A DNA stretch of 64,000 bases, taken from positions 6,820,001 through 6,884,000 of the forward strand of contig OZ005705.1 of NCBI GenBank assembly GCA_963930775.1, in the 5' to 3' direction. Source of the stretch: Cliona cf. orientalis (Eukaryota > Porifera > Demospongiae > Clionaida > Clionaidae). The notes under the pieces are model-generated. The model saw only the letters and a list, made by a program, of their open reading frames with translations. It was not told where the DNA came from and made no database searches. This document shows, piece by piece, positions 25,001 through 46,300 of the stretch (positions within the stretch are counted from its first letter, which is position 1; every line of letters begins with the position of its first letter). The translations under genes and the position numbers were made by a program.

Positions 25001-27746
25001 CTAGCAAACATACAAAGGAGTTCCCAGAAAGAAATTACTGTCTACTGCACACATCATCTTTGATGGTTCTTTATATCACACACTAAAGACACACGGCAGC
25101 AGAGACCTATACCAATTATTGTGTTTTACTCTTTAATGACAGGGGAGCACCATTTCAAAATGCACCTGGCCACCACCTGCACAGACTGTATGCACACTAT
25201 ATATGGTAGTCAGCTTCACACCTCATACCCACCACGTCCACACACTCCACATGCCCAGATAAGCACTAAGCTAGCCATACAGACCCACTCTATATTAGCA
25301 CCTGCTGGGCAAAAGAGTTATCTCAGCAATGGAGTGACGAGATTACTATGACCACTCTCACACCATGCATTGCATAGTGTTGCACATTCCTTACCTTGTC
25401 TCGGACAATAAGGTCACTACCCTATCTATATCTAGCTAGTGGTCATCAATACAAGGCTACATGTGTCTCAATCTACTATTGTGCTGCTGTGTGAAGTTTT
25501 CTCACCTTTGATTTGGTTCCCTCCATAATGTCAGCACAGCGGTTGAGAATGTTGAGTCGGCGAATCAGCGAGTCTATGTCGGCTTGCTCTAGAAAGGCAT
25601 GGTCCTTCTCCACACGGAATTTCGAAAGGTTTATCGGAAATTGTCCGTCTGGAATTTCAAGTGACATAATGTGAGGTGGCATATGAAGTAATAGGCAAAG
25701 TATTAATAATAAATTATAGGTTGCACAACAGAGTTGATGAATGCTTTCATGTTCAGTCGGTAGGCCTATAAGTAATCTGTGATACCATGGCAACAGCCAG
25801 ATACACGGCCCAAGGCAAAGGAATGCATATTAATGGTATGGTACTAACTTTTAATAGTCTGGACTCTTGCTAAGAGGATTGGATCAATATGGAAGAACGA
25901 CTTGCAAAAATATTAATAGGTACCCAGAACCCCAAACCCTGTCATGCTAACGCGGAAAATTTGGAATCGCTCATCCATATTATAGACCCAAAGGATCAGT
26001 ATACTGAAACACAAATTGAGCAAGCTCAATAACACTTTTGCATGCATGGAGAATGGAATAAATCTGATAAAAATTAGTATGCACATACAAAGGACTGACC
26101 TTCAAACATCTGTACGTATTGAGGAAAGCCAGCAGCCTTCAACCATAGGCAGGCGTCGTTAGCTTCCTTCACTGCAGTAATGGAACGAATAGAGGTAAAA
26201 ATGAAGGAACAAAAGATTCTTTAGCTAATTTCAGGCTATGATCGTATAACGCAGGCCACGGTAGTCAACACAGAACATGCATGAAAGACATGCTAAACGT
26301 ATACAGCTCAATCTGTGGTTCATCACCTCGCAATTTGTGCGACACGTGTCCTGCCTTCAGGGTCCTTCTGAATGCAGACCTGGCTCTGCTGAGCGGAGAG
26401 GGAAGGGTTGCAAACTGCTGCGGCGACTTCGGTCTTAGACGCTTGTCTACCTTCGCGCCTATCGGCGTGAGCCAGGCGAATAGCAAATCTCCTCCTCCTC
26501 CTGCAGTGGCAGCTGCACCGTTCTCGAACTCGATCTCTGGCGATGTTCGCTCGAAATGATGACTGTGACGATGGTTGAAGAGCGGCGGGGTTGAAGACGA
26601 AAAACGTGGGTCTTCCATTGCCATAATCGTAATTTCTAAACAATGCTATCCTCTGTATAACTGTAGAGACTTGTGTTTTTTACTAGGTAATGAATGAAGC
26701 AACTTTTGGTGTTGAACGTGAACACGAGATGGGTTATTGCGGCATGCGCCCAAATAGTTGCGGTTTTCCGTACGGCCCAGCGAAAAAATGATAATAATTA
26801 TTAACCAATCGTTTCCGGGATCAGACTTACTTCCCGTTAAGACATCCGTATCTACTCCCTCACCTGCATTTGGCAGCTGGGTCTTCAACTGGGAATGGTC
26901 CTTGTCACTCTGCAAGAGGAGGGGAATGCTATATAACACGTGTACAGCCCTGCCAGAGCTTCATAATTTTGCACAATAATAACATAGTAACTAAAGCACA
27001 TGCATGAAATTATTAAGCACGTGAAAATGTTACTACTGCCAGGAGCACCGTTGTGCTGTATGATAAACTATATTATAGGCACCTCGATTGTTCAGAATAA
27101 CAATAATTCTTGTATGCCTCACAAGTCATCGTGCACTGCATGCAGTTATGATGCAATTAAATTGTTACGGAACTGTGGGACATGATTTCATCTGTATGTG
27201 CAATCTCAAAGCATTGAGAGAGTGAGAGAGAGTGGAGAGAAGCCTTAATCTGTGTTGTGTGAAGTGCTAACATTCCAAAAGGAAGTAAACACATTTACAC
27301 TTGCAAACCCCTTAATCATAACACCAAACATAGACGACTAAGCCATCACAAAAGGATTATCCTATTTCCATGTTTTAGCTCGTTTGGTGTCACAAGCTGT
27401 CATATCTAGCTATAGTCCCATATAGCTGCTGTGCCTAATGTCCTTAAAGAAAAGATAATCCACTATGGACCCTGTAATAATACCATAATAGTTTAATATG
27501 CATAACAATGATAAGTCAATATCAGTTTCATAATAATATTATGAATATACTCACAATAAAGCTGCCAATATCTCCAAAGAAGAGGGTGGGTGAGTTAGAG
27601 ATGCGAGGCGGTGGAGAGGGAGTGTAGAATCCTTTTCGAGGTCTACCAAGTGTGCTGTATGCACCCACTATGAAGGCATTATCATTAAACTTGAAGCTAG
27701 ACATTTTCTTGTTCCTTTGATCCAAGTGATGTTGAGCCATTGACAT
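14426..27746 (-). CDS. DLC1-like: SAM-RhoGAP-START protein, DLC1/STARD13/STARD8 family
   Basis: Family members are GTPase-activating proteins for RhoA/CDC42 at focal adhesions. Order of domains: SAM (exons 26171-26100 and 25648-25506, ANDACLWLKAAGFPQYVQMF then DGQFPINLSKF), a long Ser-rich acidic linker exon (about 24893-23807), then the RhoGAP domain (exons between about 19668 and 17500). The RhoGAP domain contains MFGVPLSVNIRNTGQALPPA, the arginine-finger region GIFRRAAGKAKIELL, YFRELPESVL, and NLAVCFAPSLF. The START domain runs from about 16440 to 14426, with FKGWVHFDTL, KTWRAVVEVDAP, SATRYLIEP-like ATRYLIEPLTKDSSRLTF, and a C-terminal HSAEYYNQSYGPYLVS. The stop is at 14426-14428. Two alternative 5' ends both splice in phase 1 to the SAM exon at 26171: a single exon at 26624-26327 (MAMEDPRFSS...) or a pair at about 27746-27556 plus 26909-26864 (MSSFKFNDNAF..., SDKDHSQLKTQLP). 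The family is known for alternative N-termini. Exon borders are approximate. Confidence 0.93.
15991..16089 (+). repeat. (TC)n microsatellite
   Basis: There are about 99 bases of near-perfect CT repeat in a START-region intron. On the minus strand it is a purine run, so it does not act as a polypyrimidine tract for the host gene. Confidence 0.97.
17421..17472 (+). repeat. (TG)n microsatellite
   Basis: A TGTG repeat lies just outside a RhoGAP-region exon. On the minus strand it follows the donor of the exon ending near 17497. Confidence 0.95.
18364..18384 (+). repeat. (GA)n short microsatellite
   Basis: GA repeats lie immediately upstream of RhoGAP exons on the minus strand, here and at about 19036-19078 and 21064-21084. 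Read on the minus strand they are CT tracts directly before acceptors, so they probably serve as polypyrimidine tracts. Confidence 0.85.
19838..20080 (+). repeat. Tandem duplication of about 120 bases ending in C runs
   Basis: Both halves contain CAGCTGGCCTATT, then TAGGTAATCC, then CCAAGTTTT, then a TAGCATGCATGCA-like box and a C run. Copy 1 starts near 19838 and copy 2 near 19956. They differ by substitutions and small indels. The block lies in an intron of the RhoGAP gene. Confidence 0.8.
21058..23806 (-). other. Large intron of the RhoGAP gene
   Basis: This is the largest intron in the gene, about 2.7 kb, between the short linker exon at about 21057-20988 and the long acidic exon. It contains a GA repeat at its 3' end on the minus strand and patches with CpG around 22320-22480. 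I see no exon I can support. An internal promoter for a short isoform is possible but not shown. Confidence 0.5.
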
Positions 27747-28665
27747 TTATAAACTGCAGAGATGGCTTTCTCTATTTATAGTAGAATGTCATAATTATTA
27801 CTAACAACTCCAAGTTCAACACAAATCTATCACTAAGTCTATTTTACTCCAATTTTCTACAATTCAGCCATTATTATCAGATAATCTTACTCTCTTGAAT
27901 ATACTCTCCTGGAAGACGTAGCTACCCGACGTGACATCCGAGTCAAAAAGTGTCAAAAATTAATATGGGCGGAGTCAGCGATGCTGCGCTTGCGCAATCG
28001 CACTGACGTGTAATATTACTTTGTCTTACTTGATACGATGCAGACCTGTGTTCATTATTATTATTATCACTAATTTCATTTTTCTCCCCCCTACCTAGCT
28101 GTTAAATTAAATTTTTTCTATGAACTCTGTTTCAGCTGGGGGTCTGAGAACAATACGAGGAACAATAACATGCTCCGTAGACAGATGGTAATGGTCGTCG
28201 AACACCCCCGTTATTATTGGCGATCTTTACCGACATTTCTGAGGGTGGATATGGATCATGGACGAGACTAAGTCGCTGCAAACACTAGCACTAACATCAA
28301 GAGTAACATCTGTCAAGACACAAGACATCATGTGCTCCTAGTGATCCTGTTGTTGATATACCCCGGTGTCACAGTATATTTGGCATCCCAGGAAGTTTAA
28401 TACTGCACTGAGCATGAGGGGCGTGTGATGGGCGTAACCGGGGGTATAGCATGGGCCGGGCTTGGCAAAGAAGAGCATATGCCTGGTTCATGATTTACAT
28501 GTGCAACGCACGACTGGATTAGACGATGGCAGCTCGAGCTCAATATAAAATTCGCACCTTCTTGTGCGTGATCTGTCAGTTTGCTGGAGAAGACCAGGAA
28601 CGAATCGAAAAAACGTTATCGGAGAAACACACAACCCGCATCGAACACCTGCACTTTGTGCTCTA
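27747..28665. promoter_or_regulatory. Divergent intergenic region, RhoGAP gene / phospho-lyase A
   Basis: About 920 bases separate the distal RhoGAP start codon (27746, minus) from the phospho-lyase start codon (28666, plus). It holds TGCGCTTGCGCA at 27984-27995, an NRF1-like palindrome with one base change. An upstream in-frame Met at 28564 could extend the phospho-lyase N-terminus. No other gene is visible. Confidence 0.55.
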
Positions 28666-32337
<3,672 letters not shown>

Positions 32338-32684
32338 AGTAATAACTGTACTGACTTGACAATGACAATTAATATTTCATCACTGCATTAATTTTTAATT
32401 ATTTATTGAATTTCGTAGATGGTCCTTATAGAGTAGACCTATTATTATAAAAAATTAATATTATTCTGTAGACTAGACTAGTGTACCATGATGCATGTTT
32501 TGATACCTGTTCCATGTTCCAGATTTTTGGCTCGCATTCCATGTGGCCATAGGGGCCTGACCGGTTAGCGGAGTCCAGGATCTAGCTAGGGTAATAATTT
32601 GCATAAAGCAGACTCTCGAGGCTAGGAAAGGAGAAACAGCAGCCGCTTGTCCAAGTCGCAACTAGCTACACCGTCAGACAAGAA
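32338..32684 (+). other. Intergenic region between phospho-lyase copies
   Basis: This 347-base spacer between the tandem genes must contain the copy A 3' end and copy B promoter. Its left half is AT-rich. I see no gene and no clear TATA box. Confidence 0.55.
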
Positions 32685-38544
<5,860 letters not shown>

Positions 38545-38973
38545 TTAATGTTACTGTTGTATGCACCACCATTATTATTATGCCAAGATTGTACTATATA
38601 TAATATATAATATGGACAGCAGCATAATTATTTTTCATTGATAGTTATTATGTGCACAGCCTTACCCCCAAATTTTTATTAATCATAATTATTATAATAA
38701 TATATATCCCCCAAATTTTTATTATAATAATATTATTACGTGCAATCATGTATAATAATAATAATAATATTAACAATGGATCAGAGAAACATCTAACATG
38801 GTTGTTTGCCTGCTTGAGCGATTGAGTATAAGAATATAATTTATCAAAGCCGGCTAGCCAGCTGCTGCTGTGTGCAAGCTAGCTATAGCTATAGCTAGCC
38901 AGTGCTTTTTTTTTTTTTTTTGGGTACGTGTGCATTCTGTCAGTATAAAATAAATAAAATCAACCCTGTCTCA
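38545..38973. other. Convergent AT-rich region with (TAA)n
   Basis: This lies between the copy B stop codon and the SLAIN stop codon on the opposite strand. It contains two ATATAATAAT/AAATTTTTATT repeats and a TAA run near 38754-38770. I see no gene. Confidence 0.6.
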
Positions 38974-41900
38974 TCAGAAGCAGCCCTCCAGCCAGCTGTC
39001 ATCATCGTTGCCGGGGGCAACAGGCTCCACCTGCTGTTGAGGGATAGGCTTGGCTCTCTGTTGAACAGTTCTGCAAGCAAATGCAATAATTTGTTGTTAA
39101 TTATTTTGTGTCAGCTGGCCAGGCTATGGGTACTGTACACTATCAAGGGCTCCCAAAAACTTATAAAATTGTGTAGCCATTTCCCATAGATATCGATGTT
39201 ACTGTCTCAATAGCAGATTGTAAATGAAACAGTACGCAAAAATGGCTACTCAGTCCAGCCAAAATGAAAGATACAGTATATAGCAAATGGCTATAATTTG
39301 GCTAGTGTGTAGGGAACTCCTAACTTTTTCCTTTTTGGTAACTCACCTCTTTGTTGCTGTTTCCTGGGTAGCACCTTGTTTTGCTCTCTGCTGTTGCAGT
39401 GCCCCACTACTACCACCGCCACCAACGCCGGCCGAGGGAGGAATGGGGAGCACTCGTCGAGCCTTTCCCTGCCCACTGGGCGGAGTCACACCATGGCCAC
39501 TCCTACTTGCTCCTCCTACGGATGACGGTGAACTCCTCGATTCTTTGAGGCCAAAAGTTCTCTGTTGAGAAGAGGGGCTTCCTGCACCACCACTGTTCTG
39601 CTGTGACTGCGTCCGAGGAATGGCTAATCCTCCACCTCTTGACTGCTGAGCAGCCACCAACCCTGACGACGATGGGATACGTTGACCAGGAGAGGAAGGT
39701 GAGTGCAGCTGTTTCCGTGGATGTCTGAGGCCCCCTCCCGGTGAACTTGAAGGAGACCTAGAGGCACCGCTGGCTTGGTTCGAGTTGTTGCTACTTGTTC
39801 GTGAAGAAGGGGAGAGATTTCGACTTCCCCGTCCGGGTGGGGCCAGTCCTGACGAATGCTGAGCTTTTGGTGGAGATCTCTTTTGAAGACCTGACTTATG
39901 TGCTGTGTATCTGGAGACTCGTAGGTTTTCCACTGAAGAAGCGTCGCTGCCACTTTGTTCTGAGTCTCCATTCAGTACTCCTTCCTCTGAGTTTTCACTC
40001 TCGTCATACATAGCTACGGCTCTCCTGGAAGAAGGTGGAGCCAAGCCTCGACCACGCCCCCTAGGAGAAGCAATGCCACGTTTCTGATTGGGTGAAGATG
40101 AGCCACTTCCACCAGAATTGGGCATTTTGGCCTTCCATCTAACGACAGGGACATCCTCATCCTTAGGTGTGGTTTCAGCTGGGACCTTTGCCTTCCACTT
40201 AACGACAGGGACATCCTCATTTTCTGGCTCGGGCTGCTCCATCGGAATCCTAGCCTTCCATTTGACAACAGGTACATCTCCATTGTTAGATGCGGGAGCA
40301 TTCACTTTCCACCTAACGACAGGGACATCCTCACTTTGTGGCTCCGGCTCCGGCTCGACTGGGACCTTTGCTTTCTTCCATTTAACGACAGGGACATCCC
40401 CACCACCACCACCTCCTGATTCTAAATCTTCTGGAACTTTCGCTTTCCATTTCACCACTGGAACTCCATTCGCGACCCCACCACCAACTTGTTGCCTCTT
40501 CTGCTGCAGCTGTGGCTGAGCCAATCCTCCTCCCCCTATCTCATCTTCGCTGCTCGAGTACTGACCGGCTGTGGCTGGATTCCACTTGATCTTCAGCGTA
40601 CCACCATCCCCACCACCGCCACCCACTGAGCTACCGTCTGAAGGTATCTGCTTCACTCTCCACTTGACTCGAGGCACTTCTTCTTCTTCGTCATCGTCAT
40701 CGTTGTTGTTGTCTGAAAGGGCACGTGGGCTTTCAGGAGCCTTGGCCTTCCACTTCCTCACGAGAGGCATGGCGCTGTTGCTGTTTTGTTGCTGCTTTCC
40801 CGTTGTTATTGCTGTTGGTCTCATCCCCAAGGTAGGGGAACCCCCTGATGGTGAGTGGTGGGAGAATTGCAGTGAAGGCGGTGAATTTCGACGCTGCCTC
40901 ACTTCCTCAAGGTACTCTACAAGAGAAGGAATTAATAGACTGTATAATACTGGTAGATATTTCCCACGAAGATGCCGTGGAATCTCCTCAGAGACAACAA
41001 ACTGGCATCAACAATTGACACCGATTAGTGAAAAGAAAAGGAACAGACCGCACAATAATTCCCATTTGAGATAACAGGCACCAACTGATGTGGCCTAGGA
41101 TTAGCGGTCAATGAATTCATTGAAACAATGCTAATAAGACAACTTCCAATTGAATTTATGTAATTACATGTACACACTGATAAGAAATCAACATCCCAGC
41201 CTAGCCAATGAGACAATCAAGAACACACCAAAATGGCACGTACATATTATTATACAATGTCATATATAATATGTGCATGCATGTACATGCAATCATTATA
41301 CTGTGAGAAAAATAGCCTCAAAACACATACCATAACCTGGTTTAGCATGTGTGTCTAGGCTTCCCCCATTTAGGAAGGAAGCACTGCTACACTACTACAC
41401 TATAGGATAATATAATAAGCATGAGCGGCAGTGACCTTATGTACTGAAAAGTTACAACATGTAATATGTCAGTAACCATTGACAATAATAATAATAATAA
41501 TTATTATTATTAAATAACTAGTAATTACACTACAACAGTGTGATAGTAACTCACTTTGAGCTGTTCTGTTGCTGGGGTGCTGCCTTGCTCTCATGGAGGA
41601 GGGGGAGAGAGGGGGAGATTCAGCACCTAAAGATTAGTACATAGCTCCATCACCTACCACCAACAGTATACTCTTGCTACCACTAACACTACAATAAAGC
41701 ACACATACCACGCAGTGGTGGCAGTAGCTACGCACTATTGATTGTATAATTTGCCTAATTGTTTGTTGCTGAAGCTTTGTCCACCTGAGCCCCGATACTG
41801 TCTCATGGCTGTAGACCCAATATCCCTGTGTCAGGTAATCACCCCATACCATATATAGTACAGTCAGCTACATGCATTGTTTTGAGTGATGTTTGCGTTT

Positions 41901-43204
41901 CCGTATGTATATTATGTAGGAAGCTTCCATCAACTTCCTGATTGGTTAAGCTTTATTGCTCGCGCTAATATGGTGCATTGTTCGTACTGTCACCTGGGGT
42001 CAGTCTGCTTACCCCACAAAGCTTTGTCATAGCTGGTGGGCAAGTACAAATAATAATATATCCAAACACAGTTGGACTTGGGACATTGGTAGAAAGTGTT
42101 AATACACCTCACACTGGGCAATTGTATCACTCCCAATTACTTAGTGTGTCCTACTGGTTACTTAGTTTGTCTCAATTACTAAACAGTTCCCCCACTCTCC
42201 CTTGGCCACTCTCCTGTACACACCACTATTGTATGACAACACGTCTCACAATAAATTAATATACTAGCATTGTATAACAGCATCCCTGCACAGGTGTAAG
42301 ACTTAGTATGTCTATTAAGCATGCACATATCGCATAGAGGGCATATCGCATAGAGGGATTGCCGATTCGGCAGATTTTACACTGAATTACACTGCCACTG
42401 TGTGTGTGTCTTACCTGGCACTACTCTGTTGAGATTTTCCGCTTCGTTCATGCTAAACACCAGGGTCTTCCTCACTTCGCTGAGCGAGGGGGGGTCAGCT
42501 TCTCTGTTTCGATTATGGCCCTCGGAGAGCCACTGCTGTGGAGACACCTTCTTCTGGGCGGGAGTGGGAGGGAGCTTTGGGGAAACAAACAACCTAGAAT
42601 GCACACGATAGTGTTATTGTAATTGTGTAACAGCACATGACACGAGAACAAATTGAGCAGAATGTGCACATGAACGTAGCAGACTACTAATTGACAGGGG
42701 TGGGCCACATAGCCAGCCAATCAGAACATTGATCTTGTACATTGTTAGTAAGTTATCTATCTAACCAGGTCTTTCAGAAATATGAATACCAAAGCCTTGC
42801 CTTAATTAAATAGTCACTGATACATCCTTCACCCACCATTCATCTGGTTGTATCTCTGCTCCTATTTCTTCCTCCAAGTTGAGAATGTTATCCTCCAAAG
42901 AGTCCAGTGGCGAATCATTTCTGGTCATCTTATTACCTATCTTGTTTTTCAGTTTGTTGACTCCTGATGGATCATCTTGCGCATTCTGGAGCCCCCCAGC
43001 AATCTTTTTATGCTTTGGACTATTGGTTTGAACCTATATTAAATAAACGTTGATGTCAGTCACATAACTTCTGTAGGATAACTTTGATACGAATCTTCTT
43101 ACCTTGTTTAGGAGTTGTTTATTTTCGCTCTCTAGCTTTCTGACCATCTCTTCTAGTTCCTTGACGCGCGCTATCCGCTTTTGTTCGCTTTCCTCGTCTG
43201 CCAT
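38974..43204 (-). CDS. SLAIN-like: SLAIN-family microtubule plus-end protein with VPVVKWKAKVP repeats
   Basis: SLAIN proteins link EB1 and ch-TOG at growing microtubule ends. The N-terminal exon (43204-about 43110) encodes a coiled coil, VKELEEMVRKLESENKQLLN. Later exons give WRLFVSPKLPP and SPQQWL...SEVRKTLVFSMNEAEN, matching the SLAIN motif. The last exon (39072-38974) ends DDSWLEGCF, like the aromatic C-terminal tail of SLAIN1/2 (recalled, not checked). The large exon (about 40918-39346) is Ser/Pro/Arg-rich, with several possible EB-binding S/T-x-I-P-like sites such as RIPSSS and AIPRTQ. It also contains nine variants of a VPVVKWKAKVP unit at about 40770-40120. I do not know these repeats from vertebrate SLAINs. 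Exons are about 43204-43110, 43032-42838, 42595-42414, 41635-41555, 40918-39346 and 39072-38974. Confidence 0.78.
40120..40775 (-). repeat. Nine-fold VPVVKWKAKVP protein repeat
   Basis: The units read, in protein order: PLVRKWKAKAP, VPRVKWRVKQIP, a divergent LKIKWNP, VPVVKWKAKVP, VPVVKWKKAKVP, VPVVRWKVNAP, VPVVKWKARIP, VPVVKWKAKVP and VPVVRWKAKMP. They are separated by acidic or Gly-rich linkers. The Trp and flanking Lys/Arg are constant. Confidence 0.92.
41636..42413 (-). other. SLAIN intron with small tandem repeat
   Basis: This is a 778-base intron. A 16-base unit, CATATCGCATAGAGGG, is duplicated near 42327-42358. No exon is supported here. Confidence 0.6.
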
Positions 43205-43381
43205 GGCTATTCAGGCTGGGGATTCAGCTCTCACAATCGAAACTTGAGACTTTAGTTTGCTTTTGAAAATTACTTTTCATAATTTCGCAAAATTAGAAAC
43301 AATGCTGTGGTAATTGACGACCTATACCTACTACAAACGTATAAAATCAATGTAACATCTATGCATGATAAAGGGACTAGA

Positions 43382-46300
43382 TCACCAGTCTTCAAATGGA
43401 TCGCCTTCATTTTCATTATCCGAGAAGCCACCAAAGCTGCATAAAGAGGAATAATCACAACACTAGTACTGTCACCATACATTGCTCTTTGAATACCTGT
43501 CAGTGGCCTGAGATAGCGAAGGAACTCCAAAGTCCTTCTCACCAGAAGAATCCTTTTTCACACTAGGGAACTGGGAGCCAGCTTCCTCTGACTTCTGCAC
43601 AACAACGTGTATATAAATAAGCAACAAAAATCCTAGCTACAATTTATTTAACTTGCGTATAATACCTGCTGTTTTTCTCTCTTCTCCTTGACCAGCTCCA
43701 TGTACTTGAGCATGACAGGGTCAATTCCATCATTGTCACTGCCAACAGATTTCTTCTTATCTTCACCTCCCTCTGTCTCTTCATTGGTAACCTCCACTGA
43801 GGCTCCTTGTCCAACTTCTGAATTGGTTCTTTGCTGTTTCTCGCCATTTTCATGCTCTGGCAGTTCTGCCCTTCCTTGCTGACTGGATGGTTCAATTTTC
43901 TTAAGTTTCTCTTGTCTTTCCAACTTCTCCAGTTCTTTCCTGACTCTCTCCTGCTCTTGTAGCTGTTGCTCTCTTCTCAGTTTTTCCTTTTCTTCACGTT
44001 CTCCCTTGAGCTGTTTGTTCAGATCAACTGCTGGCTTAGCAGAAGTAGCAGTAGTTGTATGCTTCGAGGGAGAAGGGTTCTTCCACAAATCATCCAGGGA
44101 TAGCTTCGGCCTTTCCACTTTCACAGGCGGTGGAGAATGTGATCGTTGGCCATCTTGGACTCTGCTATTCGTGGCTTTATTGCTCTCACCGCCTACGGTA
44201 TGCGTTTCACTCACTGTGTTAGATGCTTTCCAGAGATCGTCCAGCTTAATCTTTGGTTTTTCAGTGATGTGAGATGATTTGTTGTGACCATTGTCCACTG
44301 CAGCACTAGCTGTCTTGGAGCTCTCAACTGGAGGAGAAGAAGCTACTACCGTGTTCGAAGGTTGTTGGCTTGACACTGAAGAAGGAGGAGGAGGTGATTT
44401 CTTCCACCAGTCATCTAAAGTGAGTCGCTGCCTGGCCTTTGTTGATATCTCTTCCGTAGACATTCTTTGCTGCTGAGAGCCTGACTGAGCAGGCTTTGCT
44501 TCACTGCCACTAGTGAGAGAAGGAGAGGGAGACACTGCTGTCGCCGCCACGTCGAGTGGAGGTGTGGTGGCTGCAGTTAAGGCTGGTGGTGCCGTTGCAA
44601 CAACTGTAGTTAGCGTGCTAGGTGGATGAGATGTGGAAACAAGACTTCTTGTAAAATTAGGTTGCATAGAAGTGATAATCTGGGTAGTTGAAGCTGCATT
44701 GGTGGTTGTGGTAGACGATGAGGAAGAAATAGGAGCTGGTAGAGTTTGTAAAGGCAATGTAGCCATGCCCTGGGGCTGAAGCAACATGGAAGAATTAGGT
44801 AGGGTTGGCGAAACTCCCTGGTCTGGAGTGGTGGTGATGGTGGTAGTAGATGAAGATTCACGGTCAGCCAGAGTTGCTTGATGGAGGGGAAGAAGTGGTT
44901 CATCTTCATGAAGCCGGGGAGATTCAATACCCTCAGCTTTCTGATGAAAGCTTTGGTATGTCTTCTCAAGCTCTTCAGCTTCCTTCTCCAAACGAGCAAA
45001 GGTCGCTCTAGTCTCAGCTAAAAACTGCCCTGAGGTGTCCGATGAAAGGTCAAGAGCAGCTGGTTTATTAGCAACAGAGCCAGCCCCTGGTACTGAGGTC
45101 GACGGTAATCCAAAGGTCAGCAGACTAGAAGGACTAGCTCTACGTGGCACTGGTGATACGCTGTGAGGGAGAATGGTGGAGGTGAGGGAAGGGAGGGAGG
45201 GAGGATGACTGCTGTGAAGCTGACGGAGTGAGCTCGCCTCTACCTGCCTACTCGTGACAGATGGACCTGCCTTTCTTGGAGAATAACTCGATCTAGAAAA
45301 TAATACAGAGAAAAAAAATATTATATTCATCTTAAGTAGTAATTTTTTTCAGTCTGACTCTATCTCATTGCCAATGCTGACCTCTTTACGTCAGTTTTCT
45401 TGCTCCCAGGAGCAGATACCAGTTTAGTACCCTGTCTCGAGTAGGAATTAGTCAATGGCTTCATTTGCTGTACTAGAGAGTGAAGATCCTCCACCTCCCT
45501 CTGGGCTGACTTCAACTGAAGCAGCTGCTCGTCGAGCTGTCTTTGCAACTGGACAGAGTACTCTGTTTGAACAGCCAGCTGCTTTCCCAGGTGCTTGTTG
45601 TCATGCTCCAGAGTGAGCATCTCCTTGTGGTGTTGTTTCTGAAGTTGCTCGATTTCATCCTGGAGAGAGGCAAGTTCTGAGATGGGCTTTGCATGCTTCA
45701 TCTGGAGCTGTTTCAAGAGTTGTTTCTGCTCTGAGAGCCGTCTTTTGTACTCAATTTTTGTCTCTGATAGTTTTCTATCGGCCACTGCCACACGTTGTTG
45801 GAGCTCTGATACCTTCTGCTTTAGTTGTTGATAATCCCGCATCTTCAAAGTTGAAAAGGAGGGAAGAGAGAGAGAGTAACTTGACAAAAGTTGATGATTA
45901 TTAAAAATGCTTCAAACCTGATCGATCTGTTGCTGTAGGGCTCCCTTTTGATTCTCCAATGTGATGTGTCTATCAGTGGCCTCCTGAAGGAGCTGCTGCA
46001 ATCGCTCTGTCTTTCTCCTCTCCTCCTCCAGCTTGGTGATCATGACTTGGTGGTCAGACTTGGAGCTAGCCAGCCTGCCCTGGTCCATTTGATACTCCGA
46101 TTCCCACTTCATCAGTTCTCTCTCCTTGGCCTGCAGCTGGGACTCCAGCTCCGACTGGTGCCTAAGAACACAAGTCACATAACAGAGATGGCAGATAAAA
46201 AAAACTATAATAGGTGGTGGGTCATATTATACACATACATGTACACTTCCCAACCCCCACTTAGATAATACTGAATAGTGACAATTCTTACTTTTGTGCC

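Noticed and set aside
40088-40519. Antisense open frame with FHLTTGTS repeats
   Set aside because: It is the mirror of the VPVVKWKAKVP coding repeats on the other strand.
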